The notes under the pieces are model-generated. The model did no database searches. It was given only the letters and a program-made list of their open reading frames with translations, and was not told the DNA's origin. DNA of 5,446 bases from Kitasatospora phosalacinea. Lineage in GTDB: Bacteria > Actinomycetota > Actinomycetes > Streptomycetales > Streptomycetaceae. The DNA lies in NCBI RefSeq assembly GCF_000717185.1, contig NZ_JNYE01000175.1:1-5446 (forward strand). The letters are read 5' to 3'. Shown here one piece after another: positions 1-5,278 of this stretch; positions within the stretch are counted from its first letter, which is position 1, and each line of letters begins with the position of its first letter. A program made the position numbers and the translations under genes.

Positions 1-1517
1 GGGTGGGGATGGGTGGGCTGGGGGTGGGCGGCGAGGACGGCTGCGGCCAGGGTGGTCAGGGCGGTGCGGGTGCCGGGGGAGCAGTCGCGGGCGTCGAGCG
101 TGGTGGCGGTCAGGGCGGTGAGTGCTTCGGCGTGCGCTGCGGTGAAGCGGTGGGCGGGGAAGGCGGCGAGGGCGGTGAGCGCGGCCTGGCGGACCGGGTC
201 CTGTTCGTTGTGCAGGCGGCCGAGGTCGGTGAGCAGGACGCCGACCGCCTCCGGGCGCCGGTCCGCGGCGGCTGCCCGGACCAGGTGCCGCCAGGCCTCG
301 GCGCGGTCGCCGGGTTGTGGCAGCCGGGTGCGTTCCAGGAGTTCGGCCCGGGCCTCCCCGGGCTCGGAGAGGGCGGTGAGCCAGAGCAGTTGGTGCCCGG
401 CCAGTCCCTTGGCGGCCTGTTCGGCGCGCAGCCTGCGGGCTTCCTGCCAGCGGCGCTCGCGCGGCAGCAGCCGCAGCACCGGTTCGGTCAGCCGGGCGGC
501 GTCCAGCGGATGTCCGTCGGCGGCGGCGTCCAGGAACGCGGCGCGCCGCGCGGGCGGGACGGCCCGCAGCAGCGGGGCGAACAGGCGGGGTTCCGGCAGC
601 CAACGGCGGCCCAGGGCGGGCAGTGACGGCGGGTCGGCCCGGACGAGGCGGTGGAGCGCGGTGCGGCTGGGCTGCTCCTCCCGGCCGATGCGCGGGCGGG
701 GGGTGGCGGCGAGCCAGGCGGTGGCGCGTTCGGCGTCCACCGCGAGCAGGTGGCCGAAGCCGCTGAGGGCCCACCACGGTGCGCTCCGGCCGGGGTGGCG
801 CTCCAGCAGGTCGAGCACCCGGGCCGGGCGCAGCGCGAGTAGGGGCGCCAGCGGCACGTCCGCCGCGCCCCAGTGGTCGGGGGCCGCGCCGTCCGGTCGG
901 GCCGCCAGGTCGCGTTCGACGTGGTCGAGCACCGCGTCGGGGTGCCGGGCGCCGAGCGCCCACCAGGTGTCCCAGGCCGGGGCCAGGCCCGGCAGTTCGG
1001 CGGCCACCACCTCGGGCGGGCAGGCCGGCAGCAGGGCCGCGGCCTCGTTCTCGCCGCCGTGCGCGCGGGCCACCGGCAGCAGCCGGGCGGCGAGTTGCGC
1101 GTCCCGGCCGCGCGCCACCGCTCCGCGCAGTTCCTTCCGGACGGCGTGCGGCGCCCGCCGGTAGGCGTCCGGCACGGCCGACGCCAACTCCGGTACGGTG
1201 CGCAGCGCGTCGATCGCCCGGCCGCGCACCACCCGGTCCGGGTCGGTCAGCCGGGGGGCGAGCAGGTCGGCCCGGGCGGTGAGCACGGCGGCGAACGCGG
1301 CCAGCCGCCGTCCGTACCGGCCGCGGGCCGCCAACTCGCCGACCAGCGCGTCGGTCGCCGCGTCGGTCGCCGCGTCGGTCGCCGCGGTGGCTCCGGCGGG
1401 CGGGGTGGCGCAGACGGCGCGGACGGTGCGGACGAACAGCGCCTCGCGCTCGGGGAGCGGGAGGGCGTCCATGGCAACGAGCAGGGCGGCGGCGTCGACG
1501 GGCGGCATGTCGGTCAT
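1..1517 (-). CDS. HEAT-like alpha-solenoid protein, 3' end beyond window
   Basis: Reading the minus strand from the ATG at 1517 gives 505 codons without a stop up to the left edge, with third positions nearly all G/C, so this is the real gene here although it is open at its 3' end. The protein begins MTDMPPVDAAALL and is rich in Ala, Leu and Arg. Residues 90-106 (LTDPDRVVRGRAIDALR) and about 437-453 (EQDPVRQAALTALAAFP) look like HEAT/PBS-lyase-type helical repeats (D-P-x-V-R-x-x-A-x-x-A-L). A WWAL motif recurs at 185-188 and 248-251, suggesting a repeating helical module of about 63 residues. There is no signal peptide, membrane segment or catalytic motif, so it is probably cytosolic and a protein-binding scaffold; that role is inference. 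Two starts are possible: ATG 1517, or ATG 1508, which has a GA-rich stretch (GACGAGA) at better spacing upstream. A threefold TDAA repeat lies near residues 47-57. Exact family not recognised. Confidence 0.88.
   Translation of the reverse strand, partial: MTDMPPVDAAALLVAMDALPLPEREALFVRTVRAVCATPPAGATAATDAATDAATDALVGELAARGRYGRRLAAFAAVLTARADLLAPRLTDPDRVVRGRAIDALRTVPELASAVPDAYRRAPHAVRKELRGAVARGRDAQLAARLLPVARAHGGENEAAALLPACPPEVVAAELPGLAPAWDTWWALGARHPDAVLDHVERDLAARPDGAAPDHWGAADVPLAPLLALRPARVLDLLERHPGRSAPWWALSGFGHLLAVDAERATAWLAATPRPRIGREEQPSRTALHRLVRADPPSLPALGRRWLPEPRLFAPLLRAVPPARRAAFLDAAADGHPLDAARLTEPVLRLLPRERRWQEARRLRAEQAAKGLAGHQLLWLTALSEPGEARAELLERTRLPQPGDRAEAWRHLVRAAAADRRPEAVGVLLTDLGRLHNEQDPVRQAALTALAAFPAHRFTAAHAEALTALTATTLDARDCSPGTRTALTTLAAAVLAAHPQPTHPH
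1348..1383 (-). repeat. Three tandem 12-bp units coding for TDAA
   Basis: The 12-bp unit GCGTCGGTCGCC (plus strand) occurs three times without change at 1348-1359, 1360-1371 and 1372-1383. It is in frame in the minus-strand solenoid gene and encodes (TDAA)3 near residues 45-56. It probably arose by replication slippage, and copy number is likely to differ between related strains. Confidence 0.9.
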
Positions 1518-1534
1518 TCTCGTCGGCGTGGCAA

Positions 1535-1546
1535 GCGGAATTCCGC
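1535..1546. repeat. 12-bp perfect palindrome upstream of solenoid gene
   Basis: GCGGAATTCCGC is a perfect self-complementary dodecamer whose near edge lies 17 bases upstream of the ATG at 1517 on the minus strand. It has no loop, so it is more plausible as a DNA-level protein site than as an RNA hairpin. Its position near the start of the solenoid gene would suit an operator, but no family can be named. Confidence 0.6.
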
Positions 1547-1548
1547 GG

Positions 1549-1579
1549 GCTTCCGGTCCGGGGCGGGCGGCTTCCGGTC
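1549..1579. repeat. Direct repeat GCTTCCGGTC, two copies 21 bp apart
   Basis: The 10-bp sequence GCTTCCGGTC occurs exactly at 1549-1558 and 1570-1579, a spacing of 21 bp or two helical turns. The core TTCCG also appears at 1541-1545 inside the adjacent palindrome, 10 bp from the first copy, so three TTCCG cores lie on one face of the helix. It may be an activator or repressor site for the minus-strand solenoid gene; this is inference from phasing only. Confidence 0.5.
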
Positions 1580-1616
1580 GTTGTCGGCGTCCTGGCACCG
1601 AACGGGAGCCGTTTCG

Positions 1617-1647
1617 TTGCCGGGCTGTCGCGGGCATCGGCTAGAGT
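1617..1647 (+). promoter_or_regulatory. Probable HrdB-type promoter for the lipoprotein gene
   Basis: TTGCCG at 1617-1622 and TAGAGT at 1642-1647 resemble the -35 and -10 boxes of the Streptomyces housekeeping sigma factor (TTGACA / TAGRRT type). The spacer is 19 nt, slightly long. The TAGAGT box is the strongest -10 match seen in this intergenic region. Transcription would start near 1654, leaving a leader of about 210 nt before the lipoprotein start at 1867. Other promoters nearer the gene cannot be excluded. Confidence 0.5.
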
Positions 1648-1669
1648 CCGGCACGGAGTAGCCAGAGAA

Positions 1670-1688
1670 GTATGAGAACGGTATGAGA
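1670..1688. promoter_or_regulatory. 11-bp-spaced direct repeat GTATGAGA, candidate operator
   Basis: GTATGAGA occurs at 1670-1677 and again at 1681-1688, exactly 11 bp apart, in one of the least GC-rich stretches of the window. It lies just downstream of the predicted transcription start near 1654. Direct repeats with 11-bp spacing are typical of OmpR/PhoB-family response-regulator sites; on the minus strand the units read TTCTCATAC. The regulator is unknown. Confidence 0.45.
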
Positions 1689-1709
1689 GGGCTAATCCGG
1701 CGCACCGCC

Positions 1710-1762
1710 CGGGTCGCGCCGCCGGAACGCCCCCTCGCCACCGCCCGGGACGGCGGCACCCG
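1710..1762 (+). other. Potential structured leader of the lipoprotein mRNA
   Basis: In the presumed 5' leader, CGGGT (1710-1714) plus GCCGCC (1718-1723) can pair with GGCGGCACCCG (1752-1762), leaving a 3-nt bulge and a 28-nt loop. The same GGCGG arm can instead pair with CCGCC at 1741-1745 in a short local hairpin, so the two folds exclude each other. In DNA this GC-rich such pairings are common by chance, and I recognise no riboswitch family. The rest of the leader to 1849 holds only short GAGACC repeats. Confidence 0.25.
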
Positions 1763-1849
1763 ATGAGACCCGACGAGACCCGTTCGGGCCCGGGAGACCA
1801 CCGGCCCGGCGCCACCCGGCGGCGGAGACACCGCACCGGGACGTTTCCC

Positions 1850-1857
1850 AGGGGGAG
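1850..1857 (+). promoter_or_regulatory. Ribosome binding site of the lipoprotein gene
   Basis: AGGGGGAG at 1850-1857 is a strong Shine-Dalgarno sequence nine bases before the ATG at 1867. It fixes this start, which also gives a complete lipoprotein signal peptide. Confidence 0.85.
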
Positions 1858-1866
1858 AAGAACCAC

Positions 1867-2793
1867 ATGCGCAAGACCGGACGTACCTTCCTCGCCGCGA
1901 CCGTCGTCGTGCTCGCCCTGACCGCGACGGGCTGCGCCAGCAAGGGCGGCGACGGCTCCGCCTCGTCCAGCACCGGGGGCACCGGGAGCACCGGGGGCGG
2001 CAACTCCGCGCCCGACGGCCAGGCCGCCGCCCTCGACCCCGCCGCGCTGCTCAAGCTGGTGGGCGAGAAGACCAGCGCCGCCAAGTCCGCCAAGGTCGAG
2101 GTCACCACCGAGATGGGCACCTCGAAGACCGCCATGAAGGGCGCCATCTCCTGGGCGGACGGCCTGCAGGGCGAGGTCAGCGGCAACGTCGGCGGTGCGA
2201 TGGCCGACTCCCTCGCCGAGGCCGGCGGCGACGGCAGCATCACCGCCCGCTACCTCAGCGACGCGATGTACATCAACATGGGCGACGGGATGGCCGCGCA
2301 GCTCGGCGGCGCCCACTGGATCAAGTACGGCTACGCGGACCTCGCCAAGCTGATGGGCGCGGCCGGCGACAGCCTCAAGAACCAGCTGCAGAACGCCGAC
2401 CCGGTCTCCTCGGTGCGCGCCCTGATCGCCTCCGGCAAGGTCGAGAAGACTGGCACCGAGACCGTGGGTGGCGTCAAGTCCACCAAGTACGAGGGCGACC
2501 TCGCCGCGGTCGACCTCGCCCAGGCCGGGGGCAAGGGCCTCACCTCGGAGCAGACCGAGGCCCTGCAGAAGCAGTTCACCGAGTCCGGCATCACCACCGA
2601 GCACATCGAGGTCTGGATCAGCACCGACAACCTGCTGGTCAAGAAGGTCGAGTCGTTCGACAGCAAGGTCGGCAAGGTGGTCTCCACCGCGCTCTACACC
2701 GACTACGGCTCCTCGGTCACCACCAGCGCCCCGAGCGCGAGCGACACCGTCGACTTCGCCGAGCTCATGAAGTCCGCCCAGGACGCTTCCTGA
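1867..2793 (+). CDS. Secreted lipoprotein, LppX/LprG (LolA-like) type
   Basis: A 308-residue protein with a lipoprotein signal peptide: positive start (MRKTGR), hydrophobic core (about residues 8-20) and lipobox ending ATGC, so Cys23 would be lipidated and anchor the protein to the outer face of the membrane. The -3 position is Ala rather than Leu, a mild departure from the consensus. A Ser/Thr/Gly linker (about 27-50) follows, then a soluble domain of roughly 255 residues with alternating short strands and amphipathic helices, Lys-rich, ending in DTVDFAELMKS. Segments such as VRALIASGKVEKTGTETVGG, a later strand IEVWISTDNLLVKKVES, and the closing TDYGSSVT...APS pattern resemble actinobacterial lipoproteins of the LppX/LprAFG group, which share a half-barrel LolA-like fold and bind lipids in mycobacteria. 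Lipid binding here is inference by family. It is transcribed alone, with terminators directly downstream. Confidence 0.9.
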   Translation: MRKTGRTFLAATVVVLALTATGCASKGGDGSASSSTGGTGSTGGGNSAPDGQAAALDPAALLKLVGEKTSAAKSAKVEVTTEMGTSKTAMKGAISWADGLQGEVSGNVGGAMADSLAEAGGDGSITARYLSDAMYINMGDGMAAQLGGAHWIKYGYADLAKLMGAAGDSLKNQLQNADPVSSVRALIASGKVEKTGTETVGGVKSTKYEGDLAAVDLAQAGGKGLTSEQTEALQKQFTESGITTEHIEVWISTDNLLVKKVESFDSKVGKVVSTALYTDYGSSVTTSAPSASDTVDFAELMKSAQDAS

Positions 2794-2803
2794 CGGACCG
2801 TCA
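2791..2803. repeat. Inverted repeat overlapping the lipoprotein stop codon
   Basis: TGACGG-A-CCGTCA is a perfect 6+1+6 inverted repeat whose first three bases are the TGA stop of the lipoprotein gene. As RNA it could form a 5-bp stem with a 3-nt loop just ahead of the main terminator. It may be incidental. Confidence 0.4.
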
Positions 2804-2809
2804 CGATTC

Positions 2810-2862
2810 CGGCCCGGCCGGTCGCGCCTACTGACTGTGGGGGAGCGCGACCGGTCGGGCCG
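2810..2862 (+). terminator. Strong hairpin terminator of the lipoprotein gene
   Basis: An 18-bp stem is formed by 2810-2827 and 2845-2862 with only one G-U wobble and a 17-nt loop. It starts 17 nt after the stop codon. It is followed by TGTGTGGGGGTTGTTCTC, which is moderately T-rich rather than a clean T-tract, as is usual for streptomycete terminators. Confidence 0.8.
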
Positions 2863-2887
2863 TGTGTGGGGGTTGTTCTCTCAACAG

Positions 2888-2911
2888 CCGCCCCGGGAGG
2901 CGGATTTGTTG
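2888..2911 (+). terminator. Second, smaller terminator-like hairpin
   Basis: CCGCC (2888-2892) and GGCGG (2899-2903) form a 5-bp stem around the 6-nt loop CCGGGA, directly followed by ATTTGTTG. This resembles a short intrinsic terminator on the plus strand and would back up the larger hairpin upstream. Confidence 0.5.
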
Positions 2912-2948
2912 CACCGTGCGCGGAGCGGCCGGACCGTTCCGTGCACTC

Positions 2949-2967
2949 AAAATGCCCCGGCCGGGCA
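2949..2967 (-). terminator. Intrinsic terminator for the DeoR-type regulator gene
   Basis: On the minus strand TGCCC (2967-2963), loop GGCCG and GGGCA (2957-2953) form a 5-bp stem followed at once by TTTT (2952-2949). A run of T after a GC stem is rare in this GC-rich DNA, which strengthens the call. It lies about 120 nt past the regulator's stop codon at 3087. Nothing gene-like was seen between 2968 and 3086. Confidence 0.55.
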
Positions 2968-3086
2968 GGCCAGTCAAGCGTTCCCCGGCCACTTGAGCTG
3001 CCCTTAAGGCTCCCTTCGCCGACAGCACTGGTGCCGGGGCCGGTGGCCGGTGCCGAGGTCGGGAGCCGGGGCCGTGGGCGCGGCGG

Positions 3087-3848
3087 TCAGGCGCGGACGA
3101 CGGCCGTCCCGGCGGCGGTGAAGGCGGCGAGCTCGTCGGCGGGGGCCCCGGCGTCGGTGACGAGGGTGTGCAGGCCCGCGGCGGGGGCGACCCGGGCGAA
3201 GGCGGTCCGGCCGAGCTTGCCGCCGTCGGCGGCCACCACGGTGCGGCGGGCGGCGGCGATCGCGGCCTTCTTCACGGTGGCGTCGTCCAGGTCGTAGGCG
3301 GTCAGCCCGTCGGCGGCGCTGAGCGCGCAGCAGCCCAGGACGGCGGTGTCGAAGCGCAGCGCGTTGATCGAGGCGAGGGCCAGCGGACCGGTCAGCGCCC
3401 CCTCGACGGGACGGGGGCGGCCGCCGGGGACGAGCAGGGTGGCCGGGCCGGGTGCGTCGCCGAGCACGTGGACGGCGGGCAGCGACAGCGGCATCACGGT
3501 GACGGGGCGCTCGCGCAGCAGCCGGGCCACCTCCAGGCAGGTCGTGCCGCTGTCGAGCAGCACGGTCTCCCCGTCGGCGATCAGCGCGCAGACGGCGGCG
3601 GCGATGCGCTGCTTGGCGTCGACCGCCTCGCGGGCCCGCAGCGCGAACGGCGGCTCCTCGCCGCGCAGCAGCAGGGTGCGGGCGCCGCCGCGGAAGCGCT
3701 CCAGGGCGCCCTGGGCGGCCAGCGCGTCCAGGTCGCGCCGGACGGTCATCTCGGAGGCGCCGGTGAGCGCGGCGAGTTCCAGGACGGTCGCGCTGCCCGC
3801 GTCCCGGACGGCCTGGGCGATCAGGGTGTGGCGCTCCGCGGTGTTCAT
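3087..3848 (-). CDS. DeoR/GlpR-family transcriptional repressor
   Basis: A 253-residue protein of normal length for the family. The N-terminal winged helix-turn-helix spans about residues 5-58; the recognition helix is SEMTVRRDL (32-40), the family hallmark. The C-terminal DeoRC (ISOCOT-fold) sensor domain shows LLDSGTTCLEVARLL (97-111), the GG turn near 142-143, GCCALSAADGLT (172-183) and ADGGKLGRTAF (207-217). In this family it binds a phosphorylated sugar or related metabolite, which releases the repressor from DNA. The start at 3848 (MNTAERHTLIAQAV) fits the family's usual N-terminus. An in-frame ATG at 3911 would add 21 residues read through the operator region and is unlikely. No clear Shine-Dalgarno precedes 3848, so translation may be weak or leaderless. 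It is divergent from the MFS transporter gene with 77 bp between, pointing to that gene and itself as targets. The ligand is unknown. Confidence 0.95.
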   Translation of the reverse strand: MNTAERHTLIAQAVRDAGSATVLELAALTGASEMTVRRDLDALAAQGALERFRGGARTLLLRGEEPPFALRAREAVDAKQRIAAAVCALIADGETVLLDSGTTCLEVARLLRERPVTVMPLSLPAVHVLGDAPGPATLLVPGGRPRPVEGALTGPLALASINALRFDTAVLGCCALSAADGLTAYDLDDATVKKAAIAAARRTVVAADGGKLGRTAFARVAPAAGLHTLVTDAGAPADELAAFTAAGTAVVRA

Positions 3849-3871
3849 ACCGGAATTGAACCGCACCCCGC

Positions 3872-3925
3872 AACGAACATTCAAACTGTTCGATAGCGTG
3901 CTTTCGCACACGAGGAATGTTCGTT
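3872..3925. promoter_or_regulatory. Candidate DeoR/GlpR-type operator cluster
   Basis: AACGAACATTC (3872-3882) and GAATGTTCGTT (3915-3925) form a perfect 11-bp inverted repeat with 32 bp between. Between them TGTTCGAT (3887-3894) is a third copy of the core. The 20 bases at 3885-3904 match 15 of 20 positions of the E. coli GlpR operator consensus as I recall it (WATGTTCGWT-AWCGAACATW), and both outer arms match its half-site fully. Also CGAACA-N7-TGTTCG (3874-3892) is a perfect inverted repeat. The site sits in the 77-bp gap between the divergent DeoR-type regulator and transporter, so it is the expected place for autoregulation and transporter control. No convincing -10/-35 pair was recognised in the gap. 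Binding itself is inferred. Confidence 0.7.
3912..3916 (+). promoter_or_regulatory. Ribosome binding site of the MFS gene (decides the start)
   Basis: GAGGA at 3912-3916 lies nine bases before the ATG at 3926. It directly abuts the ATG at 3917 and is 21 bases from the ATG at 3938, so 3926 is the best-spaced of the three in-frame starts. The spacer is almost entirely the right operator half-site. Confidence 0.6.
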
Positions 3926-5236
3926 ATGGTCGTCGGCATGGAACGCCAGCTCCGGGCCGCCCGAGCGGCGACCTACGTCTACTTCGTCCTGTGCGGCACC
4001 CTGATGGGCGCGTGGGTCGTGCACATCCCCGCGGTCGAGGCCCGGGTCGGCATCGGCCACGCCGCCCTCGGCGGCCTGCTCGTCCTGCTCGGCCTCGGCG
4101 CCTTCGCGGGCATGCGGGCGGCCGGTCCCCTCACCGACCGCCTCGGCGCCCGCACCGCCGTGCCCGCCTCCGGCGTCCTGTGCGCGGCCTCCCTGGTGCT
4201 GCCCGCCCTCGCCCCGAACCCGTGGACGCTGGCGGCCGCGCTCCTGGTCTTCGGCTTCGGCAACGGCTGCCTGGACGTCAGCATGAACGCCCACGCCGTC
4301 CACGTCGAACAGGCCTACGGTCGACCCGTCATGTCCGGCTTCCACGCCACCTTCTCGATCGGCGGCGTGCTCGCCGCCGGTGCCGCCGCGGCAGCCGCCG
4401 CGACCGGCCTCGGCCCGACCGCCACCCTCGCCCTGCTCGGCGCGCTCGGCGTCGCCACCGCCCTGCTCGCCGCCCGCGCCCTGCTGCCCGGCACCGCACC
4501 GTCCGCCCCGGACGCGCCGCCTGCTGCGGACGCGCCGTCCGCCCCGGAAGTGCCGCCTGCTGCGGACGCGCCGTCCGCCCCGGAAGTGCCGCCTGCCGTG
4601 GACGCGCCGCCCGCCGGAGCCGGGCCCGCCGTGCCGGGCGGGGACGTCCACCGCCGGATCCGGGTCCTCGCCGTCCTGGCGCTGATGGTCATGCTCGCCG
4701 AGGGCGCCGCCAACGACTGGAGCGCCCTCCACCTCAAGGACGTCCTCGGCACGCCCGCGTCCACCGCCGCGTTCGCCTACGGCACCTTCGCCGCCGCCAT
4801 GACCACCGGACGCCTGCTCGCCGACCGGATCGCCACCCGGTACGGCCCGGCGGCCGTCCTGCGCCACGGCGCGCTCACCGCCGCCCTCGGCATCACGGTC
4901 GCCGCGCTCACCCCGTGGGTGTGGGCCGCGTTCCTCGGCTGGGCGCTGTTCGGCCTCGGCCTCTCCGGCTGCGTCCCGCAACTCCTCAGCGCCGCGGGCC
5001 ACGCCGACCCCGCCGCCGCGGGCGCCAACGTCTCCCGCGTCGCCGGACTCGGCTACCTCGGCATGCTCGCCGGGCCCGCCGTCATCGGCTGGCTCACCCA
5101 CCTCACCGCCCTCAACCACGCCTTCCTCCTGCTCACCCTGTTCTGCGTCGCCACCGCCGCCACCGCGGGCGTCCTGCGCACCGCCCCCGCCCCCCTCGCC
5201 GTCACGGCCCCGACCCCCGCGGGCCGACCCCACTGA
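3926..5236 (+). CDS. MFS transporter, YbjJ-like, probable sugar-type permease
   Basis: A 436-residue protein from ATG 3926, with about 12 hydrophobic helices in two bundles of six. Landmarks: helix 1 near 14-36; the MFS motif A GPLTDRLGAR (67-76) after helix 2; FGFGNGCLDVSMNAHAVHVE (109-128) through helix 4; RPVMSGFHATFSIGG (133-147) leading into helix 5; EGAANDWSALHLKD (259-272) after helix 7; and a second motif-A-like GRLLADRIATRYG after helix 8. The NAHAVHVE and MSGFHA signatures are typical of the uncharacterised YbjJ group. The loop between helices 6 and 7 is a Pro/Ala linker of about 50 residues built of tandem repeats. In-frame ATGs at 3917 and 3938 are alternative starts; 3938 gives MERQLRAARAATYVY, lacks a nearby ribosome binding site but could match homologues. 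The divergent DeoR-type repressor suggests a sugar, polyol or derivative as substrate, imported or exported; this is inference. A hairpin two bases after the stop ends the unit. Confidence 0.92.
   Translation: MVVGMERQLRAARAATYVYFVLCGTLMGAWVVHIPAVEARVGIGHAALGGLLVLLGLGAFAGMRAAGPLTDRLGARTAVPASGVLCAASLVLPALAPNPWTLAAALLVFGFGNGCLDVSMNAHAVHVEQAYGRPVMSGFHATFSIGGVLAAGAAAAAAATGLGPTATLALLGALGVATALLAARALLPGTAPSAPDAPPAADAPSAPEVPPAADAPSAPEVPPAVDAPPAGAGPAVPGGDVHRRIRVLAVLALMVMLAEGAANDWSALHLKDVLGTPASTAAFAYGTFAAAMTTGRLLADRIATRYGPAAVLRHGALTAALGITVAALTPWVWAAFLGWALFGLGLSGCVPQLLSAAGHADPAAAGANVSRVAGLGYLGMLAGPAVIGWLTHLTALNHAFLLLTLFCVATAATAGVLRTAPAPLAVTAPTPAGRPH
4496..4603 (+). repeat. Three 36-bp tandem repeats in the MFS central loop
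   Basis: Units lie at 4496-4531, 4532-4567 and 4568-4603, with a partial fourth (GCGCCGCCCGCCGGAGCC) to 4621. Each is 36 bp and encodes 12 residues, as in APSAPEVPPAAD. Units differ at only a few bases. Each splits into two related hexapeptides (APSAPD/E and A/VPPAA/VD), so the deeper period is 18 bp with one acidic residue every six. The repeat keeps the frame and falls in the cytoplasmic loop between the two transporter halves. Copy number is likely to vary between strains. Confidence 0.93.
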
Positions 5237-5238
5237 CC

Positions 5239-5270
5239 GCCCGTGCGGCCCGGGCCGGGGCCGCACGGGC
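5239..5270. terminator. Hairpin terminator between convergent genes
   Basis: GCCCGTGCGGCCC (5239-5251) and GGGCCGCACGGGC (5258-5270) pair perfectly over 13 bp with a 6-nt loop. It begins two bases after the MFS stop and ends eight bases before the stop codon of the convergent gene, so it probably serves both. There is no T-tract on either side, as is common in streptomycetes. Confidence 0.8.
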
Positions 5271-5278
5271 CATTCCGC

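Noticed and set aside
13..1164. 383-residue plus-strand open frame rich in Arg, Ser and Ala
   Set aside because: It overlaps the minus-strand solenoid frame, which has proper third-position GC bias and balanced composition. The plus frame is an antisense shadow, as is the Gly-rich frame at 3-626.
1514..1831. 105-residue minus-strand frame whose TGA overlaps the solenoid ATG at 1517 (ATGA)
   Set aside because: The overlap looks like translational coupling, but the peptide is low in coding character, has no ribosome binding site that I can see, and covers the promoter and repeat region of the divergent gene.
2828..3028. 66-residue minus-strand frame in the convergent intergenic region
   Set aside because: It runs through the terminator hairpins and ends inside a hairpin loop; no ribosome binding site and no recognisable domain.
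3008..3067. GGCTCCC / GGGAGCC inverted repeat downstream of the regulator gene
   Set aside because: Seven base pairs with a 46-nt loop is expected by chance at this GC content; the hairpin with a T-tail at 2949-2967 is a better terminator.
3898..3909. GTGC-TTTC-GCAC mini-hairpin in the transporter leader
   Set aside because: Only 4 bp of stem, and it overlaps the candidate operator, which explains its symmetry at least as well.
3087..3911. Longer form of the DeoR-type regulator starting at ATG 3911
   Set aside because: The extra 21 residues would be encoded by the operator itself and do not resemble the family's N-terminus, which fits the ATG at 3848.
3881..5266. 461-residue minus-strand frame rich in Gly, Arg and Glu
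   Set aside because: It is the longest uninterrupted frame there, but it is antisense to a clear 12-helix MFS transporter with conserved motifs and a ribosome binding site. Its low-complexity composition marks it as a shadow.
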